Source: Bacteroidota bacterium (GTDB lineage Bacteria; Bacteroidota; Bacteroidia; Chitinophagales; Chitinophagaceae). From it: DNA of 64,000 nucleotides. The notes under the pieces were generated by a model. It worked only from the letters and a program-made list of their open reading frames with translations. It was not told the DNA's origin and made no database searches. Both the position numbers and the translations under genes were made by a program. The first letter of the stretch is position 1. Every line of letters begins with the position of its first letter. The DNA is taken from assembly GCA_018266455.1 (NCBI GenBank), contig JAFEAJ010000012.1:1-64000 (forward strand). Direction: 5' to 3'. Positions 37,024 through 45,306 of this stretch are shown here, piece after piece.

Positions 37024-38208
37024 ATGCTAAAAGAAAAAATAAAACAGCTCGCTAAATATTATGCCCCGGAATTTATTGAAGTGAGGCGCCACCTGCACGC
37101 CTACCCGGAATTGAGCTACCAGGAATTCGAAACATCGGCATTTATTCAGAAAAAATTAAAAGAATTCAATATACCCTGCTCAACAAAAGCAAATACAGGA
37201 GTAATTGGATTAATTGAAGGGAAAAATCCTTCGAAAAGAATTATTGCTTTGCGCGCAGATATGGACGCCCTTCCAATCAAAGAAGAAAACAATGTCTCTT
37301 ACAAATCGCGGCACGAAGGCGTAATGCATGCCTGTGGGCATGACGTGCACAGCACGGTGCTGTTGGGGGCATCAAAAATCTTGAGCGAAATAAAAAACGA
37401 ATTCGAAGGAACAATCAAACTTATATTTCAGCCCGGGGAAGAAAGAAACCCGGGAGGAGCAAGCATATTAATAAAAGAAAATGTTCTTGAAAACCCAAAA
37501 CCTGAAGCCATCGTGGCATTGCATGTGCACCCAGGCTTGCCCGTTGGCAGGCTTAGCTTCCGGAGTGGTGTGGTAATGGCCAGTGCTGATGAGATATACA
37601 TTACCGTTAAAGGTAAAGGCGGGCATGCAGCATCGCCACATACAACTGCTGATACCATCTTGATAGCATCTCACCTTGTTGTGGCATTGCAACAAGTCAT
37701 CAGCCGCAACAGGAACCCTTTTTCACCTTCCGTATTGACCATCTCCTCCTTCCAGGGAGGGCACACTACCAATGTGATCCCAAGCGAAGTGAAACTGATG
37801 GGCACTTTTAGAGCGATGGATGAAGAATGGCGGTTAAAAGCACATGAGCTGATCAGAAAAGAAGCAACAGGGCTGGTAAAAAGCCTGGGGGCCGAAATCG
37901 ATCTGCATATTGATGTGGGATACCCGGTTGTTTATAACAATGAAAAATTAAATGCAGAAGCAACAACGCAAGCTGAAATTTTTTTAGGCAAAGAAAATGT
38001 GGAAGAAACAGAAATGCGAATGGGCGCAGAAGATTTTGGATATTACACGCAAAAAATCCCAGGCTGTTTTTTCAGGCTTGGGGTGATGAACAAAGAAAAA
38101 GATATTACCTCGGGCGTGCATACACCCACTTTTAATATTGATGAATCAGCTATCGAAATCGGTATGGGCATAATGGCATGGTTAGGATGTGCCATAAAAT
38201 TAAGCTGA
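37024..38208 (+). CDS. M20 family amidohydrolase (N-acyl amino acid / hippurate hydrolase type)
   Basis: A 394-residue cytoplasmic metallopeptidase-fold enzyme. The start at ATG 37024 gives the normal N terminus. An upstream in-frame ATG at 36970 adds 18 atypical residues. Motifs are EVRRHLHAYPEL (19-30), RADMDALP (78-84), the metal-binding ACGHDVH (103-109) with C104 and H106, QPGEE (136-140) and HVHP (about 167). The family (amidohydrolase, IAA-amino acid hydrolase, carboxypeptidase Ss1) removes acyl groups from amino acids or short peptides, so the exact substrate is open. It follows the fusion gene by about 95 bp and may be independent. Confidence 0.88.
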   Translation: MLKEKIKQLAKYYAPEFIEVRRHLHAYPELSYQEFETSAFIQKKLKEFNIPCSTKANTGVIGLIEGKNPSKRIIALRADMDALPIKEENNVSYKSRHEGVMHACGHDVHSTVLLGASKILSEIKNEFEGTIKLIFQPGEERNPGGASILIKENVLENPKPEAIVALHVHPGLPVGRLSFRSGVVMASADEIYITVKGKGGHAASPHTTADTILIASHLVVALQQVISRNRNPFSPSVLTISSFQGGHTTNVIPSEVKLMGTFRAMDEEWRLKAHELIRKEATGLVKSLGAEIDLHIDVGYPVVYNNEKLNAEATTQAEIFLGKENVEETEMRMGAEDFGYYTQKIPGCFFRLGVMNKEKDITSGVHTPTFNIDESAIEIGMGIMAWLGCAIKLS

Positions 38209-38539
38209 TGAACTTGACCTTGCAATATTTCAGTGCGATTAAAATGGCCCCTCCTGGACTATTGAAATTGCCGATATAAAAATCCCTTTTAATTTCTGCT
38301 TAACCTTTTCAAACAAAAAGTATTTAGAAAATCAGCTAATCAACTTGTTCCAGTAGGCTCACTTTCTAAATAAAGGGAATAAACAAATGAAAGCTTTCGA
38401 ATCAGCCCGAAATTCCCGATTCAGGAACAGTCTCCACAATTGAAACCAATTCCGAATAACGAAATGTTATATATCTATGACAAACAATGACCTATTTATT
38501 GGCATTTTTTATGAATCTATATTGGCACAAAGTACCGTC
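38209..38539. other. Intergenic region before the glycine-rich T9SS gene
   Basis: 331 bp in which I find no gene, RNA, clear promoter or strong hairpin. Confidence 0.6.
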
Positions 38540-40423
38540 ATGAAAAAGCATTTTAAAATCTTTGTTCTGTTTTTTCTGTTGACACCGGTCTTTTGTACCG
38601 CACAAACAACAGTTAATATATATGCTCGCGTAACGGCGATCAGTGGCAGCACCCTTACTATTTCAAATGCTACAGCGGCATTCCCTACAGGGCAGGCCAT
38701 ACTGATGCAAATGAAAGACAGTGTTGTGCAGACCAGCACAGGCAATAACAGTAGTTTTGGCAATGTGGACAATATCCGCAATGCAGGCATATCAGAACTG
38801 GTAACCATTAACTCAGTAAGCGGCACAACCATAACACTAAGCGGCGCTCCAAAAAACAGCTATTACTTGTCTGCGAATTCAAGGGTCCAGTTGATTTCAT
38901 ACCCTACATTAGGCAATAATTACACATTGAATTCATCACTTACCGCAACAGCCTGGGACGGCAATATTGGAGGCGTGCTGGCATTTAAAGTTACTGGCAC
39001 ACTTACTTTAAACGCCAATTTGGTTGTTGATGGAACAGGTTACAGGGGCGGCAATGCTGGTGCAAATGCGCCTTCAGATTATAGCTGCGATCCAAATACG
39101 TATTATGATAATGCAGGTGGGGCTACTACCACCTATTATGGGTTAAAAGGCGAAAGTATTCATGTGGTAACAAATGTTTATACAGTTGCGAAAGGTAAAA
39201 TGGCAGGTGGCGGCGGCGGCGGCAACCTTGACAATGCAGGCGGTGGCGGTGGTGGAAACTTTACGGCTGGCGGCGGCGGCGGGTATGGATGGACATGCAC
39301 ATCAAGTACGAATGGGGGCGGTAATGGCGGAGCAGACTTGAGCAACTATATTAGTTCTTCTCGCTTCTTTATGGGCAGTGGTGGTGGTGGTGGCCAGCAA
39401 AACAACAACGTTGGTACAGCCGGTGGAAAGGGAGGTGGGATCATTATGATCAGCGCTGCAACAGTTCAAACAAAAAACGGGTGCTCAGGTGGTTCCATAA
39501 CCATTTCTGCAAACGGAGCCAATGCAGCCAATTCTGGTAATGATGGCTCAGGCGGCGGCGGCGCAGGCGGCACAATATTGATACAAGCAGCCAATTATTC
39601 AATAAACAATGGCTGCCCTGTAAATATTCAGAATAACGGTGGCAGCGGCGGTACTGTGCAAAATGCCGGTTCTCACGGCGGCGGGGGCGGCGGCGGAAGA
39701 GGTGCTGTTATATTTGTTCCACAGGCTTCCACTCCTACAAACGCTACGGTAACCAGCAACAGCGGCGCAGGCGGCGGGAACTCAAATGGCGGGGGCGCAA
39801 CTTATGCAGGCGGCGGCTCCACTACGTCAGTATCAGGCGGCACAGGTATAATTTATGGCACAATATCTCCGCTTCCTGTTACCTTCATCAGTTTTACTGC
39901 AAGCCAACAAAATACGGCAGCGGTACTTTACTGGACTACCACTAATGAAATAAAAAACGAAAGATTTGAAATTGAAAAAAGCAATAACGGCACTACATAT
40001 ACTTCGATAGGCAGTGTTTTAGCAGCCACTAATGCGGCAAATGTGCACAACTATAGCTTCACAGACGCTAACCCGACTCAGGGCAATAACTATTATCGAT
40101 TAAAACAAATTGATCTAGACGGAAATTATTCCTATTCGCAAGTATATCTTTTACAATTCAACGCGATTACGGGTGCAGGAATAAACATGTATCCCAACCC
40201 GGCAGGCAATCATCAAAGCATCACCTTGTCAGTAGGAAAAAGATACCAGCAAATGACCGTAAAGTTTCTCAATACCGCTGGTCAAGTAGGCTTTGCTCAA
40301 ACATTTAATAATGTGAATGGATCTGTTTCTTTAAATCCGGACAACTTGGTAACAGGAATTTATTTTGTGGAAATAATAGCTGATAACCAAATATTGCAGC
40401 CTTTAAAATTTGTTTCAAAGTAG
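38540..40423 (+). CDS. Glycine-rich T9SS cargo protein with type A sorting domain
   Basis: A 627-residue secreted protein. The start at ATG 38540 gives a signal peptide (MKKHFKIFVLFFLL...CTAQ). An earlier in-frame ATG at 38477 would bury it. Residues about 25-200 are beta-rich, with no family I can name. From about 215 to 440 the chain is very glycine-rich, with runs such as AGGGGGGN and GGGGGYG alternating with N/A/S. After residue 445 comes a fibronectin-like segment (LPVTFISFTA, then ALYWTT..EI.NERFEIEKS), and then the type A sorting tail (INMYPNPAG to GIYFVEIIADN...LKFVSK). It should cross the outer membrane by the type IX system and be attached or released. No enzymatic motif is seen, and an adhesive or matrix role is a guess. 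Confidence 0.85.
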   Translation: MKKHFKIFVLFFLLTPVFCTAQTTVNIYARVTAISGSTLTISNATAAFPTGQAILMQMKDSVVQTSTGNNSSFGNVDNIRNAGISELVTINSVSGTTITLSGAPKNSYYLSANSRVQLISYPTLGNNYTLNSSLTATAWDGNIGGVLAFKVTGTLTLNANLVVDGTGYRGGNAGANAPSDYSCDPNTYYDNAGGATTTYYGLKGESIHVVTNVYTVAKGKMAGGGGGGNLDNAGGGGGGNFTAGGGGGYGWTCTSSTNGGGNGGADLSNYISSSRFFMGSGGGGGQQNNNVGTAGGKGGGIIMISAATVQTKNGCSGGSITISANGANAANSGNDGSGGGGAGGTILIQAANYSINNGCPVNIQNNGGSGGTVQNAGSHGGGGGGGRGAVIFVPQASTPTNATVTSNSGAGGGNSNGGGATYAGGGSTTSVSGGTGIIYGTISPLPVTFISFTASQQNTAAVLYWTTTNEIKNERFEIEKSNNGTTYTSIGSVLAATNAANVHNYSFTDANPTQGNNYYRLKQIDLDGNYSYSQVYLLQFNAITGAGINMYPNPAGNHQSITLSVGKRYQQMTVKFLNTAGQVGFAQTFNNVNGSVSLNPDNLVTGIYFVEIIADNQILQPLKFVSK

Positions 40424-40444
40424 AAATGAAAGTTTAGTTAAAAC

Positions 40445-40510
40445 GTGTTGAAAGTTTCAACACAATCAAACAGGCCTGCAGGCAAATTGCTTTGCAGGCT
40501 TTTTGATTTT
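40445..40510 (+). terminator. Double hairpin terminator after the T9SS gene
   Basis: A perfect inverted repeat GTGTTGAAA-G-TTTCAACAC (40445-40463) is followed by GCCTGCA (40474-40480) pairing with TGCAGGC (40493-40499), then TTTTTGATTTTTT. The second hairpin is a standard terminator. The first may stabilise the transcript end. Confidence 0.8.
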
Positions 40511-40608
40511 TTATTCTATTAATGGTAAAAAACTACAAGTTTATGACTGGGGCAAATATTAAAACCAAAGTTTATCTTTTTCTGTCCAATGAAATCAGGC
40601 TTCATTTG

Positions 40609-41058
40609 TTATGGGCCTGGGATTTCAGGTTCAACTAAATTTTTCAACTTGTCTAACGATTCCTGCCAGCCAAGGTAGCACATTTCAGTTGGGATAACTG
40701 AGGGGATACCTTCCTGCTCAATTTTCAGCTCTGTACCACACGCCACTTTAGCCAGCCATATTGAGGTGGTCATATCTCCAGCCATATTCGGGTCGTCAAA
40801 TTTATCAGTGTATTGGATGAATTCGATCGGCCTGATTTCTACAAATTTCCCTCCGAAAGAATGGCTGTTGCCTGTTGAAAAATTGGTGAATGACATTTTG
40901 TAAGTGCCGCCTGTTTTAAAATCGAATTCATGCACTAAGCATAAAAATCCGTAAGGGGGTAGCCATGATGCCTGTGCTACAGGGTCTGCAAATGCCCGGA
41001 ACACTTTTTCAGGGGCTGCTTTTAAAACCCGATGAAGCGTGACTTTATTGCCTGCCAT
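40609..41058 (-). CDS. AHSA1/SRPBCC domain protein
   Basis: A 149-residue START-like fold protein of the AHSA1 group: the N-terminal LHRVLKAAPEKVFRAFADP (8-26), W33L..YGF, a FDFKTGGTYKMSF strand pair, and the C-terminal GWQESLDKLKNLVEP helix. The start at 41058 gives the normal beginning. A longer frame to 41166 overlaps the preceding gene. These small proteins probably bind hydrophobic ligands, and many are paired with glyoxalase-fold proteins in stress-related operons, as here, where the VOC gene ends 22 bp upstream. Confidence 0.85.
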   Translation of the reverse strand: MAGNKVTLHRVLKAAPEKVFRAFADPVAQASWLPPYGFLCLVHEFDFKTGGTYKMSFTNFSTGNSHSFGGKFVEIRPIEFIQYTDKFDDPNMAGDMTTSIWLAKVACGTELKIEQEGIPSVIPTEMCYLGWQESLDKLKNLVEPEIPGP

Positions 41059-41080
41059 TTGATATTTGTGTTTGTTAGCT

Positions 41081-41518
41081 TTATTGAGGCTGGTTTGTAA
41101 TGTTGAACATCCACCGAATTCCAAATTTGTCTTTGCAAGTGCCCCAATAACCCCAAAATTCATCATGGGGCGCTACGCTTTCAGGGCCTCCATCGCTAAG
41201 TTCTTTAAATAACCGGTCAGCTTCTGCTTTCGTGTCTGGGTTTAAGCTAATGGTAACATTGTTTCCTTGAATTAACTTATGCCCCATGCTTTCTATCATA
41301 TCAGTTCCCATGATTTCGGTGCCGCCTAAAGTAGGTAGGGCAACATGCATGACTTTGTTTTTATCTGTCTCCGAAAGTGCTGGCATTCCCGGGTAAGGGG
41401 GAGCATTTTTCAGCCGCATGATTGGGGCAGAAAATTCTGTTCTAAAAACTTTCTTATAATGGTTAAACGCTTCTTCAGTATTTCCCATGAAATTTAGATA
41501 GATGGATACATGTGCCAT
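41081..41518 (-). CDS. VOC family protein (PhnB / glyoxalase fold)
   Basis: A 145-residue vicinal oxygen chelate protein of the PhnB-like type: SIYLNFMGNTEEAFNHYKKVF (5-25), KVMHVALPTLGG (about 54-65), TEIMGTD, and the closing FGIRWMFNI. The start at 41518 gives the family's usual N terminus. PhnB-type proteins lack a proven reaction, and several are dimeric metal-binding proteins. It is the first gene of a two-gene unit with the AHSA1-like gene. Confidence 0.87.
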   Translation of the reverse strand: MAHVSIYLNFMGNTEEAFNHYKKVFRTEFSAPIMRLKNAPPYPGMPALSETDKNKVMHVALPTLGGTEIMGTDMIESMGHKLIQGNNVTISLNPDTKAEADRLFKELSDGGPESVAPHDEFWGYWGTCKDKFGIRWMFNITNQPQ

Positions 41519-41929
41519 ATTTTTTATTTTAGTGGTTTCTTTCAGAGCTTGTTTAAAAACGACTTTTTGAATCACCAATCCGCTTCAACTTTTCAAAGCT
41601 AATACATAATGTAAGCATTCATCAGCGGTTTCAAGCTTTGGAAAAAATCAATCCTTGTGATACGAAATCTCTGAAATGAATTTAAAACTGTTTCTTAAAA
41701 TTTTTCATTTTGCAAAATATGATTGCCGTATTATTATTTGTTCGCTGCAGCTACCAGCGGCTATTCCGGTTTGGGAATTTAAGCGGTGGTGTTGGCTTAA
41801 CAAACTGAAGTTTGCTAAAGCTATAACAACTTTCATTGAACACCTTTTTAAGACAATAACCAAAGATTGGCACTTTAAGCAACCCTTATGTGCTTTTGTG
41901 TTTTGAGTTCATTGTGTGCGCTATCCATT
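41519..41929. other. Intergenic region between two leftward units
   Basis: 411 bp. A 76-codon rightward frame at 41676-41906 has no signal, no recognisable family and a poor start context, and I do not accept it as a gene. No terminator with a clear T tract was found for the operon ending at 41930. Confidence 0.5.
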
Positions 41930-44011
41930 TTATCCCCGAATATGATAAGCCTTTGGCTGCACAAATGCGCGTATGCCGTGATAAGATAAAGTACTTCCCA
42001 GGCCTGAGTGTTTCCTGCCGCTCCAGGGCAATGCGCCACTAACACGGTCGCAGCAGTTCCAGTAAACAGTGCCCGTGTTCATCTTTTTCATTACTTTTTC
42101 AGCTCGCTCATAATTTTTTGAATATACTGCTGCGGTCAGCCCATATTCCGTATCGAGCATCAGTGCAACAGCCTCATCGTCATCTTTTACCTTTTGTATG
42201 CCCACCACCGGGCCAAAAGATTCTTCTTTCATAATGCGCATATCATGATTCACGTTAACCAATACCGCTGGCTTTATAAAGTATCCTTTTCCCTGCAACG
42301 CCTTTCCACCGTATAAAACAGTTGCTCCTTTTGCTTTCGCGTCTTCAATCTGTCCCAGAAGAAAATCTACCTGCTCTTTCCTGCTCACTGCGCCTACATC
42401 AGTGTCTTTCTCTAAAGGGCTGCCGACTTTCAATTTGCGTGCCTGCTCCACATAACTTTTTACAAATGCGTCATAAATTTTTTCCTGCACATAAATCCGC
42501 TCCACTGCACAGCAGCTTTGGCCATTGTTATACACTACACCTTCCAGGGCAGCGGCGGCAGTTTGAGCAATATCTTCCACATCATCCATTACATATAGCG
42601 GATCTTTGCCGCCCAGTTCTAACTGGCAAGGCACCAGTTTGTGCACTACCTGTTCAGCAATATACTTCCCGGTTTTATAGCTGCCTGTAAAATAATACCC
42701 ATCCAGGGGCAGTTCCAGCAACGCTGCTCCCACATTGCCTTTGCCTATGGCCAGCTCAAAACAGCCTTCATGCACTCCGGACTGGCGCAGCAATTTTCGT
42801 ATATGCATCCCTGTTAGCACGGTATATTCTGATGGCTTATAGAAGACTGCATTGCCTCCGATCAATGCAGGGATTACCACGTTGACGGCAACAAGGTAGG
42901 GGTAATTCCAGGCAGAGATATTAGCTATTATGCCCAAGGGCTCATATACAATCTTTTCCTTTGTTGCCCCTTCCCTGATCACCCATTCTTCTGCCAGCCA
43001 TTTTTCAGAATGGTCCATAAAGAAGCTGATCCTGGACTTAGCGCCATTTAGCTCATTATATGATTGCTGCAATGGCTTGCCCATTTCATCAGTCAATGTT
43101 CTTGCGAGTCCATCCTTATGCGCATCCAGCAATTCCACAAATTTTCTGATACATGCTACTCTTTCTTTTACCGTCAGCGCTGCCCAGCCGGGCTGCGCTT
43201 TCTTCATCAGCTTAAACTTTTCACCGAGGGATTCTTTTGTGTCCGCATTCAATGTGGCAATCACTTCTTCTGTTGCGGGGTTGATCAATGTTAATTTTTC
43301 CATGTTTGTTTTTCTTATTTCCTGCAAAAATCTTTTTTTAATATTTTCTGAAAAAGGATTTTGCTCTTTCCCTTCTATCCGTTCGGGGTGCCATTGCACG
43401 CAAAGCATGAAGCCTTTGTCGGATTTGTCTTCAAATTCCAGCCCTTCTATCGTGCCATCAGCAGAAACGGAATAGGCATTGGGCTTTAAATTCTTTCCCA
43501 ACTCATTTTTATGAATGGCCTGGTGATGGGCGCTGTTGATAGAGCCCATTGTAGTGCCTGCAATTTCATGCATCAAAGTATTTCTTTCTGTTTTTACTTC
43601 ATGCTGTTTGTCCGCTTCTTCTCTTTTGTGGGTTTTGTTATGCTCACCAAGGTCCTGGATGAGCTTGCCGCCCTGCAAGGTGTTCACCAACTGCATGCCC
43701 CGGCAAATGCCCAGCAATGGTAATTTCTGTTGTTGCGAATATTCAAATATTTCTTTTTCAAAAAAGTCCCTTTCCATCTGAAAAGTGCCCGGGGCATTAT
43801 CATACAAAGCTGAATAGCCATAAAGCGAAGGCTCCACATCAACGCCGCCGGTTAAAATAAACCCATCACAGGTTAATATCTCATCGCTATTCATTTTTTC
43901 GAAAGACAGATTGACCAGTTCTATATCATCTTTTAAGTCTTCGCTGGTAAACCAATCCCAGTAATATGGAAAGTTGGTGTGGGTAAAACTAATGCCGATT
44001 CTTTTTTTCAT
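41930..44011 (-). CDS. Fusion of gamma-glutamyl-GABA-type hydrolase and aldehyde dehydrogenase
   Basis: A 693-residue two-enzyme chain. Residues 1-235 are a class I glutamine amidotransferase-like peptidase C26 domain of the PuuD type: nucleophile C103 in GICRGMQLVN and the H208-x-E210 pair in QWHPE. Residues 237-693 are a complete aldehyde dehydrogenase: SAWNYPY (367-373), FTGS (441-444), general base E465 in LELGGKDP and catalytic C500 in NNGQSC. Only KTN separates the end of the hydrolase (FLQEIR) from MEKLTLINPATEE, the normal ALDH start, which suggests a lost stop codon. ATG 44011 is preferred to one 13 codons earlier. It should oxidise a gamma-glutamyl aldehyde and cleave the gamma-glutamyl amide. 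It is the last gene of the operon. Confidence 0.9.
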   Translation of the reverse strand: MKKRIGISFTHTNFPYYWDWFTSEDLKDDIELVNLSFEKMNSDEILTCDGFILTGGVDVEPSLYGYSALYDNAPGTFQMERDFFEKEIFEYSQQQKLPLLGICRGMQLVNTLQGGKLIQDLGEHNKTHKREEADKQHEVKTERNTLMHEIAGTTMGSINSAHHQAIHKNELGKNLKPNAYSVSADGTIEGLEFEDKSDKGFMLCVQWHPERIEGKEQNPFSENIKKRFLQEIRKTNMEKLTLINPATEEVIATLNADTKESLGEKFKLMKKAQPGWAALTVKERVACIRKFVELLDAHKDGLARTLTDEMGKPLQQSYNELNGAKSRISFFMDHSEKWLAEEWVIREGATKEKIVYEPLGIIANISAWNYPYLVAVNVVIPALIGGNAVFYKPSEYTVLTGMHIRKLLRQSGVHEGCFELAIGKGNVGAALLELPLDGYYFTGSYKTGKYIAEQVVHKLVPCQLELGGKDPLYVMDDVEDIAQTAAAALEGVVYNNGQSCCAVERIYVQEKIYDAFVKSYVEQARKLKVGSPLEKDTDVGAVSRKEQVDFLLGQIEDAKAKGATVLYGGKALQGKGYFIKPAVLVNVNHDMRIMKEESFGPVVGIQKVKDDDEAVALMLDTEYGLTAAVYSKNYERAEKVMKKMNTGTVYWNCCDRVSGALPWSGRKHSGLGSTLSYHGIRAFVQPKAYHIRG

Positions 44012-44059
44012 GTATATAGTGAATATGGCGCAGCCAAAGTTATCGCACAATACTTGCTC

Positions 44060-45211
44060 CTAAAAGGCTTCCCCGTACAGCTTCCTGAAATCTGCCCTGC
44101 TTACCGGTTTGGGGTTATTGGGGTGGCAGAAATCTGCAAACCCTAAATCTGCCAGCGTTTCAAGATGTTCTTCTTTTACTCCCACATCGCGCAATTGAAC
44201 AGGCATGCCTATCTGTTTATTCAAACTGAACAAATGGCTAACCACAGCCTCCCCCGTTTCTTCTTTTAGTTCCATTGCTCTTGCGATCCTCCTGAACCTG
44301 TCTTCAAAACCGGCAATATTAAACTTCATGCCATAAGGCAAATTTACAGCATTTGCAAGGCCGTGATGTGTGTCCAGCAAAGATGACAAGGGGTGTGCCA
44401 GTGAATGCACTACGCCCAGCCCTTTCTGAAAAGCTACTGCACCCATTAATGAGGCGATCATCATTTTGCTTCTTGCTTCCAGCGAAGGGGCGTTCACGGC
44501 TTCTGCAATCGATTCATTAATGAGCCTGGCTCCTTCCAGCGCTATGCCATCTGCCATGGGATGAAATCCCTTAGCAAGAAATGCTTCCATATTATGCGTG
44601 AGCGCATCCATACCGGTGGCTGCAGTAACGAAAGGGGGGAGTTCCATAGTCAGCAATGGGTCGGCAAAAACAATCTTTGCAAGCAATTTTGGGGAAAACA
44701 AAATCCTTTTCCTGTGTGTTTCGTCTTCGGAAATGATGGCGCTCCGCCCCACTTCACTGCCAGTACCGCTGGTTGTCGGGATGGTAATAAAATGAGGAAC
44801 GCTCTCCGTTACATATTTATCCCCGCCAATCAAATCATCATAATCGAACAAATCGCGATGGTGGTTGATGCGCAATGCGATCGCTCTCGCCACATCCATT
44901 GCCGCCCCGCCACCTATGCCAACAATCGAATCCCGTTGGGTATTTTTAAAGATATCGCCTCCTTTCAGCACATCAGACTTAACCGGGTTTTTATGGATAT
45001 CGGAAAATATTTCTGTTGATATGCCCTTGCCAGACAACCCTGCTTCCATTTCTTTAAAAAAGCCCAATTGTTTCACTACGGGGTCGGTAACAATCAATGG
45101 TCGCGCCAGGCCATTAGCCTTTAAATAATCGGGCAGTTCTTTTACTGCTCCTGCTCCAAATCTGATGATGGTCGGAAAATTGTATTGCCTTACTACATTA
45201 AAATCTATCAT
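44060..45211 (-). CDS. Iron-containing alcohol dehydrogenase
   Basis: A 383-residue group III alcohol dehydrogenase. It has the nucleotide loop GIGGGAAMDVARA (98-110), the TIPTTSGTGSEV stretch (143-154), and the four metal ligands D202 and H206 (GMDALTHNMEAF), H269 and H283 (VHSLAHPLSSLLDTHHG), with the spacing seen in FucO. It converts primary or secondary alcohols to aldehydes or ketones with NAD(P). It sits between the ligase and the hydrolase-ALDH genes (gaps of 95 and 48 bp). The natural inference is oxidation of a gamma-glutamylated amino alcohol. Confidence 0.92.
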   Translation of the reverse strand: MIDFNVVRQYNFPTIIRFGAGAVKELPDYLKANGLARPLIVTDPVVKQLGFFKEMEAGLSGKGISTEIFSDIHKNPVKSDVLKGGDIFKNTQRDSIVGIGGGAAMDVARAIALRINHHRDLFDYDDLIGGDKYVTESVPHFITIPTTSGTGSEVGRSAIISEDETHRKRILFSPKLLAKIVFADPLLTMELPPFVTAATGMDALTHNMEAFLAKGFHPMADGIALEGARLINESIAEAVNAPSLEARSKMMIASLMGAVAFQKGLGVVHSLAHPLSSLLDTHHGLANAVNLPYGMKFNIAGFEDRFRRIARAMELKEETGEAVVSHLFSLNKQIGMPVQLRDVGVKEEHLETLADLGFADFCHPNNPKPVSRADFRKLYGEAF

Positions 45212-45306
45212 GTTTATTTACGATTTACATTTTATTACAAGTTCTTCACCCAGAAAGGGCGATCTGCCCCAATCTGTTAATAAGCCGGCATTTATCATCC
45301 TCTATT

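Noticed and set aside
39200..39860. GGC-rich tract as a CRISPR or satellite repeat
   Set aside because: It is in-frame glycine coding within one secreted protein, without regular unit or spacer.
40609..41166. Longer start for the AHSA1-like gene
   Set aside because: The extra 36 residues overlap the VOC gene's end in another frame and precede the family's normal N terminus.
41676..41906. 76-codon rightward frame between the VOC and fusion genes
   Set aside because: There is no signal peptide, no family likeness, no promoter box and no conserved composition.
42930..43475. 181-codon frame antisense to the hydrolase-ALDH fusion
   Set aside because: It is a codon shadow of the real gene, with no signal or domain.
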